Positions 1-6,250 of a stretch of 33,364 bases of DNA are shown in pieces. A program made the translations under genes and the position numbers. Numbering within the stretch: the stretch's first letter is position 1; every line of letters begins with the position of its first letter. Below the pieces are notes generated by a model, which made no database searches, was not told the DNA's origin, and was given only the letters and a program-made list of their open reading frames with translations. The stretch is from Bacillota bacterium (lineage in GTDB: Bacteria > Bacillota_I > Bacilli_A > Erysipelotrichales > Erysipelotrichaceae): NCBI GenBank assembly GCA_030526175.1, contig JAUNDJ010000001.1, forward strand, positions 1 through 33,364, in the 5' to 3' direction.

Positions 1-253
1 ATACCACGAAGAGCAGTTTTTCACCATCGCTCTTATAAATCTCCCAGAGGAGTTTATTCGGCTTCATGACCTTGTCATAAGCATCTGCCTTACCGGCCAT
101 AGCGGCAGTCAAACGGCCTACAGCCTCTGGGGCTTCAAGAACCTTGTGGAAGAAACGAAGAGCACCCTCGTTTTCAAGCATATCCTGCTTGAAATGGCTC
201 TTTGCAACGAGGAGGGTCATAAAACAATAGAAGTTTTCGAATGAGTTATTCAT
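1..253 (-). CDS. Hypothetical early protein, 3' end cut by window edge
   Basis: An open minus-strand frame starts at ATG 253-251 (MNNSFENFYCFMTLLVAKSH...) and runs without a stop to the window edge, giving at least 84 residues. It is largely helical in appearance with many Lys, Glu and Ala residues, and I see no recognisable motif. It is the last visible member of the leftward early gene set and follows the small membrane-protein gene by about 70 bases. The frame is supported by its uninterrupted length and by the start context. The family is not recognised. Confidence 0.7.
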   Translation of the reverse strand, partial: MNNSFENFYCFMTLLVAKSHFKQDMLENEGALRFFHKVLEAPEAVGRLTAAMAGKADAYDKVMKPNKLLWEIYKSDGEKLLFVV

Positions 254-325
254 ATCTATATATGGGTTAGAGTTAAACTTTCAAGGAAATTCCCAGCCAG
301 TCTTAAGACTGACCGGGAAGTTGAG

Positions 326-535
326 TTAATACCAGATGTTACCTACAGCTCTACCGAGCATATAAGTGATCCACCATGCGAATAACGAGAGAGGAATCGC
401 TGCAAAAAGCCACCACCAAGAGATAGTGATTGCAAGATACCACGGAGCAATAACAAGCACCGCTATTACAACGAAGTAGCAGAGCGACGCAATCACCAAT
501 GAGATGAGGGCATTAGTAAACTGTCTTGCTTTCAT
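326..535 (-). CDS. Small membrane protein, two transmembrane helices
   Basis: The product is 69 residues ending in TAA. After a short basic N-terminus (MKARQF) there are two strongly hydrophobic stretches, roughly residues 9-32 and 36-58, rich in Ile, Val, Leu and Trp, and then a short polar tail. This is the architecture of a small inner-membrane protein with both ends on one side. In an early phage region such proteins may affect the host envelope or superinfection, but nothing in the sequence identifies the role. It lies between two other leftward genes with short gaps. Confidence 0.65.
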   Translation of the reverse strand: MKARQFTNALISLVIASLCYFVVIAVLVIAPWYLAITISWWWLFAAIPLSLFAWWITYMLGRAVGNIWY

Positions 536-557
536 TGTTAGTTCACCTGTTTAGAGA

Positions 558-800
558 TTATACACAATCCTCAACCTTGAGGGTGGGATCTTCGATGATC
601 TGGGTGAGTTCAGCGAGCTTGTGGATGCCGAGGAGATAACGCTTTCCTTGCTCATCATTGCCAGCAATTTCTTGAAGAGCAGCAATACCGAACTTCTGTC
701 TGCTGTTCATGATAACTGCATCTGGGGCATTAGATTCGTCGAGTCTAATCGCTACAACGAGGCCCAGACGCTCGTTGGTCATTGCGAGAATTTTCTTCAT
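558..800 (-). CDS. Hypothetical early protein (80 aa)
   Basis: The frame ends in TAA and encodes a soluble, mixed charged protein beginning MKKILAMTNERLGLVV. I chose the ATG at 800. The frame stays open to a TTG at 863, but the added 21 residues (Lys/Thr/Asn-rich) look like translated leader. No motif is recognised. It is the first gene downstream of the terminator that closes the large RNA transcript at 899-937, so it probably needs its own promoter or readthrough. Confidence 0.6.
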   Translation of the reverse strand: MKKILAMTNERLGLVVAIRLDESNAPDAVIMNSRQKFGIAALQEIAGNDEQGKRYLLGIHKLAELTQIIEDPTLKVEDCV

Positions 801-898
801 ACGCGTAAGAAAAATAGGAGTTTTGTTAATGTTAAGGAGTTTCTGTTTCGTCTTAATTTTCAAAGACTCATCAGGCGCTTTGGTGGGCGCGACAGAAT

Positions 899-937
899 TA
901 AAAAATGCTACTCCTCGTCATCCCGACGAAGAGTAGC
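899..937 (-). terminator. Rho-independent terminator of large RNA A
   Basis: On the minus strand a long stem (GCTACTC-TTCGTC pairing with GACGAG-GAGTAGC, one internal offset, loop GGGAT) occupies 937-907 and is followed directly by a run of seven T at 905-899 with one interruption. It sits just beyond the tRNA-like end of the structured RNA and before the next leftward gene, so it most likely defines that RNA's 3' end. Confidence 0.8.
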
Positions 938-1785
938 TCCAAACCCTTAACTATGAAAAACAGAGAAAGAGAGACTGATGGGATTCGAACCCATTCTTAG
1001 ACTAGTGCTAGTGATCTACTGTACTTCGAACACTCGTGGGCCTTCAGTGGCATATCAACAGCCCAACCTTGAGTGGACTCACGACGATTTTGTCCAAACG
1101 GAGGAGTAAGTAACTCCGGATAGCTTAAGACATTCGGTCTATGTGCGCCTTTTTACACTACAGTCTCGTTTAGCAATTAGACCCATTACTGGGAGCCTAC
1201 ACACCACGTCAAGGTTTGCTAAATTGTGTAGGTTGCCTCCCTTGACTTCTGACGAAGTTGGGAGAGGTTATTGACTTAGAAATGGTTCCTTATCCAGAGG
1301 ATGCATTGTAAGTCGCGGACACTCACCGCACTGATGAATAGCAGGATACTACTCTAGGACTTTCCTAAGGTCCTTTTAATCAGCTCAAGTACATTGCTGG
1401 TACAATGTCTTAATTGCGCTTTTAACGCCATATAAACTTCATCACGCTGCAGTTTGCTACCAGAGTTCTGACCGGCTCCTCCCGGTATGCAGGATGAACT
1501 GAAGTTCATATATATCTCTCCCAGGTACGACTCCACTAAGATATGAGATATAATAGTTCTCTTAGCTTTGACACTCTCCATCTTCCGATGTTGTTAGCAG
1601 TAAGCGGGCAGAACCTCAAGCGGAGAGTGCTTGTTCTTGAAGTTCCTTAATGCCCAAAAATTGAAAGTAAAGCGGAGTATACAGGAAAATAATTTCGTAG
1701 GGCTACCGCAATCTCTATTTAGAGATTCTTCCCTCTAATGGTTTTGAACATAAGTTCCCATTTCCCGATTAATTGTAAGAAACGG
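938..1785 (-). ncRNA. Large structured non-coding RNA A (about 850 nt)
   Basis: This tract lacks a convincing gene on either strand but is packed with perfect inverted repeats. They include a 7-bp hairpin at 1710-1727 and an 8-bp long-range helix 1572-1579 with 1622-1629. Smaller hairpins lie at 1494-1509 (tetraloop), 1471-1486, 1391-1408, 1236-1267 (two-tier) and 1182-1193 (4 bp closed by a GUAA tetraloop on the minus strand). An 8-bp helix joins 1196-1203 with 1225-1232. A candidate promoter lies at 1789-1821, a strong terminator at 899-937, and a tRNA-like module at the 3' end. The size, density of helices and closeness to tRNA sequence recall the GOLLD and ROOL classes of giant phage RNAs; membership is inference and was not tested. 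Confidence 0.65.
971..1167 (-). other. tRNA-like module with ~120-nt insertion at 3' end of RNA A
   Basis: On the minus strand a perfect T-arm (ATGGG-TTCGAAT-CCCAT) is followed by CAGTCTC, which pairs over all 7 bases with GAGACTG at 1167-1161. Next to that 5' strand are TA, a 4-bp D-like stem (GTGT/GCAC, loop containing GG) and TAGAC, which can pair with GTCTA beside the T-arm. Between the halves lie roughly 120 nt of further stem-loops. The anticodon loop is not canonical (no U at position 33, short variable region), so this may be a tRNA mimic or a decayed split tRNA rather than a working one. Confidence 0.4.
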
Positions 1786-1788
1786 GAA

Positions 1789-1821
1789 TAAAGTTTTAAT
1801 TAGTTAAACAATTTGCCAAAA
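1789..1821 (-). promoter_or_regulatory. Candidate Bacteroidota-type promoter for RNA A
   Basis: On the minus strand TTTTGG (1821-1816) is separated by about 18 bases from TAAAACTTTA (1798-1789), close to the Bacteroidota -33 TTTG and -7 TAnnTTTG pattern, though the last G is absent. Immediately downstream an inverted repeat (TTCCCG ... CGGGAA) begins, which would form the first hairpin of the RNA. The match is imperfect, so this is tentative. Confidence 0.35.
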
Positions 1822-1919
1822 CCACTCACTTTATGGGGACCAATGATATAGGCGCCCAAATCGGAGCGATTTTGACAATTTTCTGAAAAGCCTGGCAGTG
1901 CTAGACTGTCAGAATGAGG

Positions 1920-1983
1920 GAGAGAATTCTCAACATTATGACATTATGACAGAGAGAATTCTCAACATTATGACATTATGACA
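1920..1983. repeat. Two perfect tandem copies of a 32-bp repeat
   Basis: The unit occupies 1920-1951 and is repeated exactly at 1952-1983. Each unit contains the palindrome GAGAATTCTC and an internal 8-bp doublet (CATTATGA twice). It lies upstream of RNA A and just past the stop codon of the leftward gene ending at 2003. It could be a binding-site array or simply a recent slippage duplication. Confidence 0.9.
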
Positions 1984-2002
1984 GTTCTCCCTGTGTTGAG
2001 GA

Positions 2003-2491
2003 TCAGTTCTTCAGATCTTGGATACGGCGTTCTAAGAGTTCTAGCCAGAACGGATTAAAGATGTTGATGAATTCCATACATGCTTTAACGATCTGATCAG
2101 CCTCAAGCCAACCAAGGGTCTTGCAGCTGGTGATGTCATGAACATTGATTTGAGAACGACCCTCGATGATGTCCTGAAGAATCTCAACGGCCTTCTCCGT
2201 AGCTTTGTAAGCCGGAATAGAGAAGTGATGGGTATATCCATCCTTACCGGTGTAGATGTAGCTGCGTACTTCGTTGTCCAGCATGTCGGTATCAAATACC
2301 TTATCATGAGTGAGAACATCTTCGAGATTCTCCAGGCAATTTACCATACGATTCTCAAGAGCGGTGATGACATTCGTAATCTCACCAGAACCAAGATAGA
2401 ATGCATACTTACGCTGTTCTGAACCAGAGGCATTTACTTTTACCTCATTACCGATGAAGGCACGGCCTTCTACGAAAAAGATCTTTTTCAT
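2003..2491 (-). CDS. Hypothetical early protein (162 aa)
   Basis: The protein starts MKKIFFVEGRAFIGNEVKVN and ends in TGA. The frame is open upstream to an ATG at 2581, but that stretch overlaps the end of the 58-residue gene at 2541-2717 and a strong hairpin, so I chose 2491. The product is soluble, acidic and mixed alpha/beta in appearance, with a Trp-rich C-terminal helix region. No family is recognised. It is the gene nearest the promoter side of RNA A on the same strand. Confidence 0.7.
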   Translation of the reverse strand: MKKIFFVEGRAFIGNEVKVNASGSEQRKYAFYLGSGEITNVITALENRMVNCLENLEDVLTHDKVFDTDMLDNEVRSYIYTGKDGYTHHFSIPAYKATEKAVEILQDIIEGRSQINVHDITSCKTLGWLEADQIVKACMEFINIFNPFWLELLERRIQDLKN

Positions 2492-2532
2492 TGCTGTTTT
2501 GGGTTTAAAAAAATAAATAACTTGGAGATTGA

Positions 2533-2550
2533 GGAGCCGATCAAGGCTCC
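2533..2550 (-). terminator. GC-rich hairpin at the end of the 58-aa gene
   Basis: On the minus strand GGAGCC-TTGATC-GGCTCC forms a perfect 6-bp stem whose loop contains the TGA stop of the preceding gene. There is no immediate T-run; a T-rich stretch follows about 20 bases later. It may be an attenuator, an RNA-processing site or a weak terminator. Confidence 0.3.
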
Positions 2551-2717
2551 ACAACCATTGCTCGAAGTAAACGATACTCATTGCCGGTAACTAGAAATAG
2601 GCAAAAGCATCGTTTTCCTTCGAACTGATAATCGTGGTTGGGAGTGAACTCGATTACACCATTATCGGTTTCGAGCTCACCCCAACGCATGGTACCGAGA
2701 AGCGTAACGAGTGGCAT
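2541..2717 (-). CDS. Small hypothetical protein (58 aa)
   Basis: The start codon overlaps the stop of the upstream gene as TAATG, indicating translational coupling. The product (MPLVTLLGTMRWGELETDNG...) ends in TGA at 2541-2543 and is beta-rich in appearance with two Cys in a CFC motif. It was found by reading the gap between the two larger genes. No family is recognised. The alternative that this is chance coding is weakened by the coupling and by sensible amino-acid content. Confidence 0.6.
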   Translation of the reverse strand: MPLVTLLGTMRWGELETDNGVIEFTPNHDYQFEGKRCFCLFLVTGNEYRLLRAMVVEP

Positions 2718-3394
2718 TACGCTTTCGGGAAGAAATTATTCGGATACGCTGCTTTAAGCGCGTCAGTAGCCTGCTTAACAAGCGCTGCGGACACGTTGTC
2801 TACCACCTTGAAGGTGTAGAAACGATCGTTAACCGTAGGCACAGCCTTGTTCTTACCATCTACCTTTACGCTCTTGGAGTTGCGGTCGTACTCGAGAGTG
2901 TACACACCACCCCTGCTGACAGGGATGATAATCACCGGCTTGGTGACGACAGCACGCATCGTATCGAGATCACCACGAATGAACGAGGTGTCCTCGGTAG
3001 CATGGCTCCATTTGGACACGATAGCCTTGCGACGACCGTCTTCGAGCTTGGTGTCGAACTTAGGAGCAGGCTGTCCATCAACAACGAGTCCCACGTGCAT
3101 ACCACGAATGGAAGACAATCCAATCGTGCGAGCAACGCCAGTGAGAGCCGACATATTCTCGTCCAACTCAGTGGAGAGGAAGCGCTTAGACACGACGTCT
3201 TCACCGTCTATATGGTACCTTTTACCGGTGTTTTCCTGAGGCACTACCAAATATGGAGTACCAATCTCCAGAGGCACACCTGCCTCAAAATTGAGACCCT
3301 CGACGGCCTTAGTGTCGTCGTATTGAAGGTCGGTCTCGTTTTCCACGAACTGATCCTTTTCAGGGTTCGTGAGAATGGTCACATTTTTTCCCAT
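2717..3394 (-). CDS. Hypothetical early protein (225 aa)
   Basis: The protein begins MGKNVTILTNPEKDQFVENE and ends in TAA. It is soluble, rich in Val, Asp, Lys and Thr, with many short beta-like segments and no Cys. Its start resembles that of two other early genes here (MRKNVTIAD at 3910 and MGKMVKIEG at 5169): a short basic Met-x-Lys followed by a beta strand. The gene follows a transcription terminator at 3436-3458, so it must have its own promoter in 3395-3435 or depend on readthrough. No family is recognised. Confidence 0.75.
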   Translation of the reverse strand: MGKNVTILTNPEKDQFVENETDLQYDDTKAVEGLNFEAGVPLEIGTPYLVVPQENTGKRYHIDGEDVVSKRFLSTELDENMSALTGVARTIGLSSIRGMHVGLVVDGQPAPKFDTKLEDGRRKAIVSKWSHATEDTSFIRGDLDTMRAVVTKPVIIIPVSRGGVYTLEYDRNSKSVKVDGKNKAVPTVNDRFYTFKVVDNVSAALVKQATDALKAAYPNNFFPKA

Positions 3395-3435
3395 CTGAAA
3401 ATAAATTTAAAAAGTTAATACTAAAGATATCCGAG

Positions 3436-3458
3436 AAAAAAAAGAATTATATTCTCTT
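3436..3458 (-). terminator. Terminator of the small RNA upstream of the 225-aa gene
   Basis: On the minus strand AAGAGAAT-ATA-ATTCTTTT forms an 8-bp stem with one G-U pair, and the 3' arm merges into a run of T extending to 3436. It lies between a stem-rich non-coding segment and the next leftward gene. Confidence 0.65.
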
Positions 3459-3607
3459 CTGCGGTAAATATAGCCCTGTGCCATGCTGCGTCGCCGCGAA
3501 GCTTTAAAGGGGACCTACGTTCCCGCAGATCCCCTTATGGTATTACCGTAGATTAGGCTTTGTCGCATCCCTGAAGGGATTAAGACGAAGCCCAGAGCGA
3601 AGCTCTG
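3459..3607 (-). ncRNA. Small structured RNA between two early genes
   Basis: About 150 nt follow the stop of the 100-residue gene and end at a terminator. Perfect hairpins lie at 3593-3607 (6 bp, 3-nt loop) and 3567-3580 (5 bp, loop TGAA, extended outward by a second helix spanning 3556-3592). The block includes a 12-bp sequence at 3480-3491 that recurs exactly at 5963-5974 with similar flanks. It could be a processed 3' UTR, a small RNA or a leader for the next gene; the discrete terminator favours a separate RNA. Confidence 0.5.
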
Positions 3608-3910
3608 TTATCGAATGTCGCGGAGGTGAGCCACATTGTTTCTGAATGCGCGAATCTCTTCGATGACCTCCTCGATCGACGGAGTGAGGACAGCCAGAGC
3701 ACGACGCACCTTTACGTCATACTCCTTGTCCTCGATGATGTCGAGGACATCTGCTACTGTCCATTCGTCAGCTCTGAAGGCCGACCCGCAGGTGCGTGCC
3801 AGCTCGCTGTAAGCGGCCTCGAGCTCCTCTTTGTTATCACTCTTAGCGAAGAAGATGTGTACTGCGAGAGTTCCGCAATCCACGTCGGCGATAGTTACAT
3901 TCTTTCTCAT
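3608..3910 (-). CDS. Hypothetical acidic early protein (100 aa)
   Basis: The protein starts MRKNVTIADVDCGTLAVHIF and ends in TAA. It is acidic and helical in its second half, with repeated Glu/Asp-Leu-Ala patterns. No motif is recognised. The start lies in the context CTATTATG. A GC-rich hairpin begins directly after the stop codon. It belongs to the same leftward series as its neighbours. Confidence 0.7.
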   Translation of the reverse strand: MRKNVTIADVDCGTLAVHIFFAKSDNKEELEAAYSELARTCGSAFRADEWTVADVLDIIEDKEYDVKVRRALAVLTPSIEEVIEEIRAFRNNVAHLRDIR

Positions 3911-4042
3911 AATAGGGTTCGTGCTTGCTTCCGTTAGGTTACTTGGTTAACTCTGCAAACCGCACTTCCGTTTACAGAGGTTGTTGATTAAAGATTGTAC
4001 GCGTTATGAGTAACAGAGAATGCGCGAACCCTCTCCGGATAG

Positions 4043-4123
4043 TCACCTTTGCCAGAAAGGCAGCTTATCATCGTCCTCGTCGTACCAATCGTGGTCGACT
4101 TGGACGGCTGCATAATCAGTCAT
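4043..4123 (-). CDS. Candidate 26-aa acidic microprotein
   Basis: An ATG at 4123-4121 overlaps the TGA of the upstream gene (GTATGA), and the frame runs MTDYAAVQVDHDWYDEDDDK... to TGA at 4043. The coupled start and coherent acidic, aromatic composition suggest a real translated unit, but the length is too small to exclude chance. Confidence 0.4.
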   Translation of the reverse strand: MTDYAAVQVDHDWYDEDDDKLPFWQR

Positions 4124-4380
4124 ACTATCATCCTGACTTGAACTCCTGCGTCTTTGTAGGCGCAGAAGTTCTCGAATGAAGTATCATACCATTCTCCGAA
4201 GAGACGGTACTGATACTTCACAGATACCGACTCCTCGCCAAGCTCCTTCTTTAGCTGTAGAACTTTGTATTCTACGGATTCGCGGACTGGAACTCCAGTC
4301 ATACGATGGACGCGAACTCGTTTACGTCCAAGGACCGAACGTTCTAAACGTGGATCCTGAAAACTCTTTAAAGTCTTCAT
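4120..4380 (-). CDS. Hypothetical basic early protein (86 aa)
   Basis: I start it at ATG 4380 (MKTLKSFQDPRLERSV). The frame is open to 4461, but the extra 27 residues cover two hairpins (one 6-bp stem GTGACT/AGTCAC), which fit a structured leader better. The product is basic in its first half (Arg/Lys/Val-rich) and aromatic toward the C-terminus, ending in TGA that overlaps the next small frame. No family is recognised. Confidence 0.6.
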   Translation of the reverse strand: MKTLKSFQDPRLERSVLGRKRVRVHRMTGVPVRESVEYKVLQLKKELGEESVSVKYQYRLFGEWYDTSFENFCAYKDAGVQVRMIV

Positions 4381-4480
4381 ATGGTTCCCACTCCAGTCTC
4401 GCTCTGGAATGCCTGTCTCTAGCAGTCTGTGGGAGTGACTATTCTGTTCCCAAGGAGTCACCTCGGAGTCTTGCTTAGTG

Positions 4481-4511
4481 GATAGCTTAGAGTTGTCAAC
4501 TCCGTTCTATC
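4481..4511 (-). terminator. Hairpin after the 219-aa gene
   Basis: A two-tier inverted repeat (GATAG ... CTATC enclosing GAGTT-GTC-AACTC) overlaps the stop codon of the gene ending at 4510. There is no T-run, so it may be an mRNA-stabilising or attenuating hairpin rather than a true terminator. Confidence 0.3.
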
Positions 4512-5169
4512 ACTTTAGTGTCGCCTTCAACGCCACAGGGATCTCCACACCCGCCTTCTTGAAGTCGTCCGCAGTGGCGAGACGAGTCTCACCCAGCCAG
4601 TACTTCTTGACATCGAACATGGACACGTCCTTCCCAGGACGGTTGTTGCACATGCTCGGCTTGCGAGTGCCACGCAGCTTCGCGAGAGCCTCAGCGGTTC
4701 TCGGAAGCAGGCGTCCGTTCCAACCAGACTCCACCTTGGCGATGGAGATGTGGAGGCACGGGATAGTGGTCTCCCCGGATGCTATGTTGATCAGGTTCTT
4801 TGACGTCGTCGAGACGCCGAACGGAACCTTCTCTGCGGTAGACTGCACGGTCCACCAGAGCTTGTCAGCGCTCTGGGCCCACTGTCCGTCAGTAGGCTTG
4901 GCAGCGTACAGCGTGCCTCCTGCGAGGGTTGCAGGTGACACCCATCCGAAGACGAGATCCTCTCCTCTGTAGGCGAAGGCACGGAACGCCTTGCCGCTGG
5001 TCTCGCTAGACCAACGGTGCTCGTCCTCCCCGTAGGGAAGGACGATGACGTCCCAACCCTCCTTGTTGAGGAGTCCAATCTCGGCGCCATTGATGGCGTC
5101 GATCTGCTTGTTAGACAGCTCAACAATGTTCAACATTTCAACACCTTCGATTTTAACCATCTTGCCCAT
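4510..5169 (-). CDS. Hypothetical early protein (219 aa)
   Basis: The protein begins MGKMVKIEGVEMLNIVELSN and ends in TGA. It is soluble and rich in Trp, Gly, Ala and Thr, with a beta-rich centre (about residues 35-115) and a Lys/Arg-rich stretch near residues 150-180. No motif I can name is present. Alternative starts at Met4 or Met12 are possible. It is the first protein gene downstream of the large RNA B tract, and a 10-bp palindrome (CTAGTACTAG) lies two bases before the start, a possible operator or leader hairpin. Confidence 0.75.
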   Translation of the reverse strand: MGKMVKIEGVEMLNIVELSNKQIDAINGAEIGLLNKEGWDVIVLPYGEDEHRWSSETSGKAFRAFAYRGEDLVFGWVSPATLAGGTLYAAKPTDGQWAQSADKLWWTVQSTAEKVPFGVSTTSKNLINIASGETTIPCLHISIAKVESGWNGRLLPRTAEALAKLRGTRKPSMCNNRPGKDVSMFDVKKYWLGETRLATADDFKKAGVEIPVALKATLK

Positions 5170-5536
5170 TCTAGTACTAGGAAGTTAGTTACACGGTAAG
5201 ACTCCAAGTTAGGCCTTGGTTTATCTCCGTGCATTCATCGAATTTTGAATGATCCGTATTGTCGGTGGATACACTCGTAATCCCGTCAGTTCACACAGGA
5301 ACTGCTACTGCTTACTGCTCTCGAGGAGCACGTGGGCGCGAAGCTCACGTCACACTTGTGTGGACTACTGTACTTCATCCGTGTGATATCGACTGGTTTC
5401 TACCAGGAATACTCATACGATTCGGCGTATGATAGCCTAGTGGCTCGCGGTTGCCACGACCGTTCCATCTCCATCAACTCTGATACCAGCCCACGGTGTT
5501 GAACAGGGGATATCCTCGGAAGACTTCTGATGAAAT

Positions 5537-5597
5537 TGGTTCCCACCTGGAGTATCGAACTCCATTCGCTTCACAGCGAACTACCTGTAAGGTAGGA
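5537..5597 (-). other. D-arm-less tRNA-like element with encoded ACCA
   Basis: On the minus strand TCCTACC (5597-5591) pairs over 7 bases, with one G-U, with GGTGGGA (5547-5541). Just inside is a perfect T-arm (TGGAG-TTCGATA-CTCCA), preceded by a 5-bp hairpin with a 6-nt loop, and the module ends in ACCA at 5540-5537. The D-arm position is only about 10 nt and the variable loop is missing, so it is not a canonical tRNA. A competing hairpin (CTACC/GGTAG) uses the same 5' bases. It may be a tRNA mimic. Confidence 0.35.
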
Positions 5598-5641
5598 ATG
5601 CAGGCTGTCTACGTTATTGCGCCATACAATACCTCCAGCAT

Positions 5642-5687
5642 GCCATTCTGTCACAATGGCAGCTACGCCTCATTCTGTCACAATGAG
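5642..5687 (-). repeat. Twin hairpins with identical 7-nt loop and covarying stems
   Basis: Two 19-nt perfect hairpins (5642-5660, 5669-5687), centres 27 bases apart, share the same loop (GTGACAG on the minus strand) and inner CATT/AATG pairs. Their two outermost pairs differ in a compensatory way (GC/GC versus CT/AG). This suggests selection on RNA structure or a paired protein-binding site. Confidence 0.7.
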
Positions 5688-5990
5688 ACTAGACACAGAC
5701 AAGTCTGTGGCGACATAATACAACACTGTCGGATCGTCGCGGGGATCCTGGTCGTGAGGACGGGAATAGTGAGAACGCTAAATAAGCCATGCTGGAAGCA
5801 TAGTTCAATCGAGTGGACGTCAAGCAACTATCAACGACCGTGGCTGGTCCACTAATGCTCGGCGGCATGTATGACGATACATCATGCGGCACACATAAGC
5901 AAAAGAGACGCGCTGGCGCTACCCACTCGTGCGTTCTGGTTTTCCCGTAGGGAATACCCGGGGCCATGCTGCGTAGGTGTTTATACGTTC

Positions 5991-6250
5991 GCTTCACATA
6001 CAAAAAATACCGGGGGTATGTTTTTTTGATCGGTCAAAAATTATAAAAAAATTTTTTCATATTGGTCAAGTATTTGCAAATTCTTTACCGATCAACTACA
6101 AAATTAAACCGGTAACCTACATTAGCTTTACCAATCTATCATTCGTACACCTTATTATATTATATACGCGCGTATATGTATATTTGTGTATCGTTGGCCC
6201 TCGGCCATTAAGTCTAGTTATATAAGTTTATAAGTCTAGTTAGAGTAAAG
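5991..6250. promoter_or_regulatory. AT-rich divergent control region
   Basis: The strand switch between leftward and rightward genes falls here. The segment has long A and T runs (6036-6060) and a near-palindrome TTGATCGGTCAA at 6027-6038, whose core ACCGATCAA recurs in reverse at about 6088-6097. A short GC hairpin next to a T-run around 6007-6027 could terminate transcripts in either direction. The ATCGGT core is shared with the direct repeats further right, suggesting one DNA-binding protein acts across the region. Promoters for both directions should lie here, but none was assigned with confidence. Confidence 0.5.

Larger units (their letters stand above)
5185..5990 (-). ncRNA. Large structured non-coding tract, RNA B (about 800 nt)
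   Basis: No convincing gene is present, but perfect hairpins are dense: 5287-5304 (6 bp), 5414-5431 (6 bp), 5694-5709 (7 bp), 5867-5882 (6 bp, tetraloop) and 5942-5954 (5 bp). Twin hairpins with identical loops lie at 5642-5660 and 5669-5687. A tRNA-like 3' half with an ACCA end is at 5537-5597. The tract is clearly richer in G+C than the late genes. The minus strand is assumed because the gene at 5169 and the tRNA-like arm are both on it. It may be a separate giant RNA or an extraordinarily long leader of the 219-aa gene; no clear terminator was found. Confidence 0.55.

Noticed and set aside
1016..1027. 12-bp identity between RNA A and RNA B (also at 5366-5377)
   Set aside because: In about 6 kb one chance match of this length is expected, and the surrounding structures differ, so it was not counted as a shared element.
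1354..1581. 75-codon minus-strand open frame inside RNA A
   Set aside because: It spans several perfect hairpins, lacks a start context like its neighbours and has a composition unlike the other early proteins; best read as chance opening in structured RNA.
971..1760. Group I intron interrupting a tRNA
   Set aside because: A GAAGTACAGTAG segment resembles the conserved S element, but no matching R element or P7 partner was found, and the insert between tRNA halves is only about 120 nt, shorter than known group I introns.
1920..1983. CRISPR array
   Set aside because: Only two units with no unique spacer between them; it is a direct tandem duplication.
2634..3418. Plus-strand frames of 130-235 codons opposite the 225-aa gene
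   Set aside because: Antisense shadows: they overlap the minus-strand gene completely, lack sensible starts and have His/Arg/Ser-rich compositions.
4382..4450. Possible third tRNA-like element ending in GGGAACCA
   Set aside because: The stem-loop has no TTC-A T-loop and no 5' acceptor partner; it is better explained as a hairpin in the leader of the 86-aa gene.
5496..6003. Open frames of 104-119 codons on both strands of RNA B
   Set aside because: Both cover the same stem-rich tract, have Cys/His/Arg-rich unlikely compositions and no coupled start; structure explains the sequence better.
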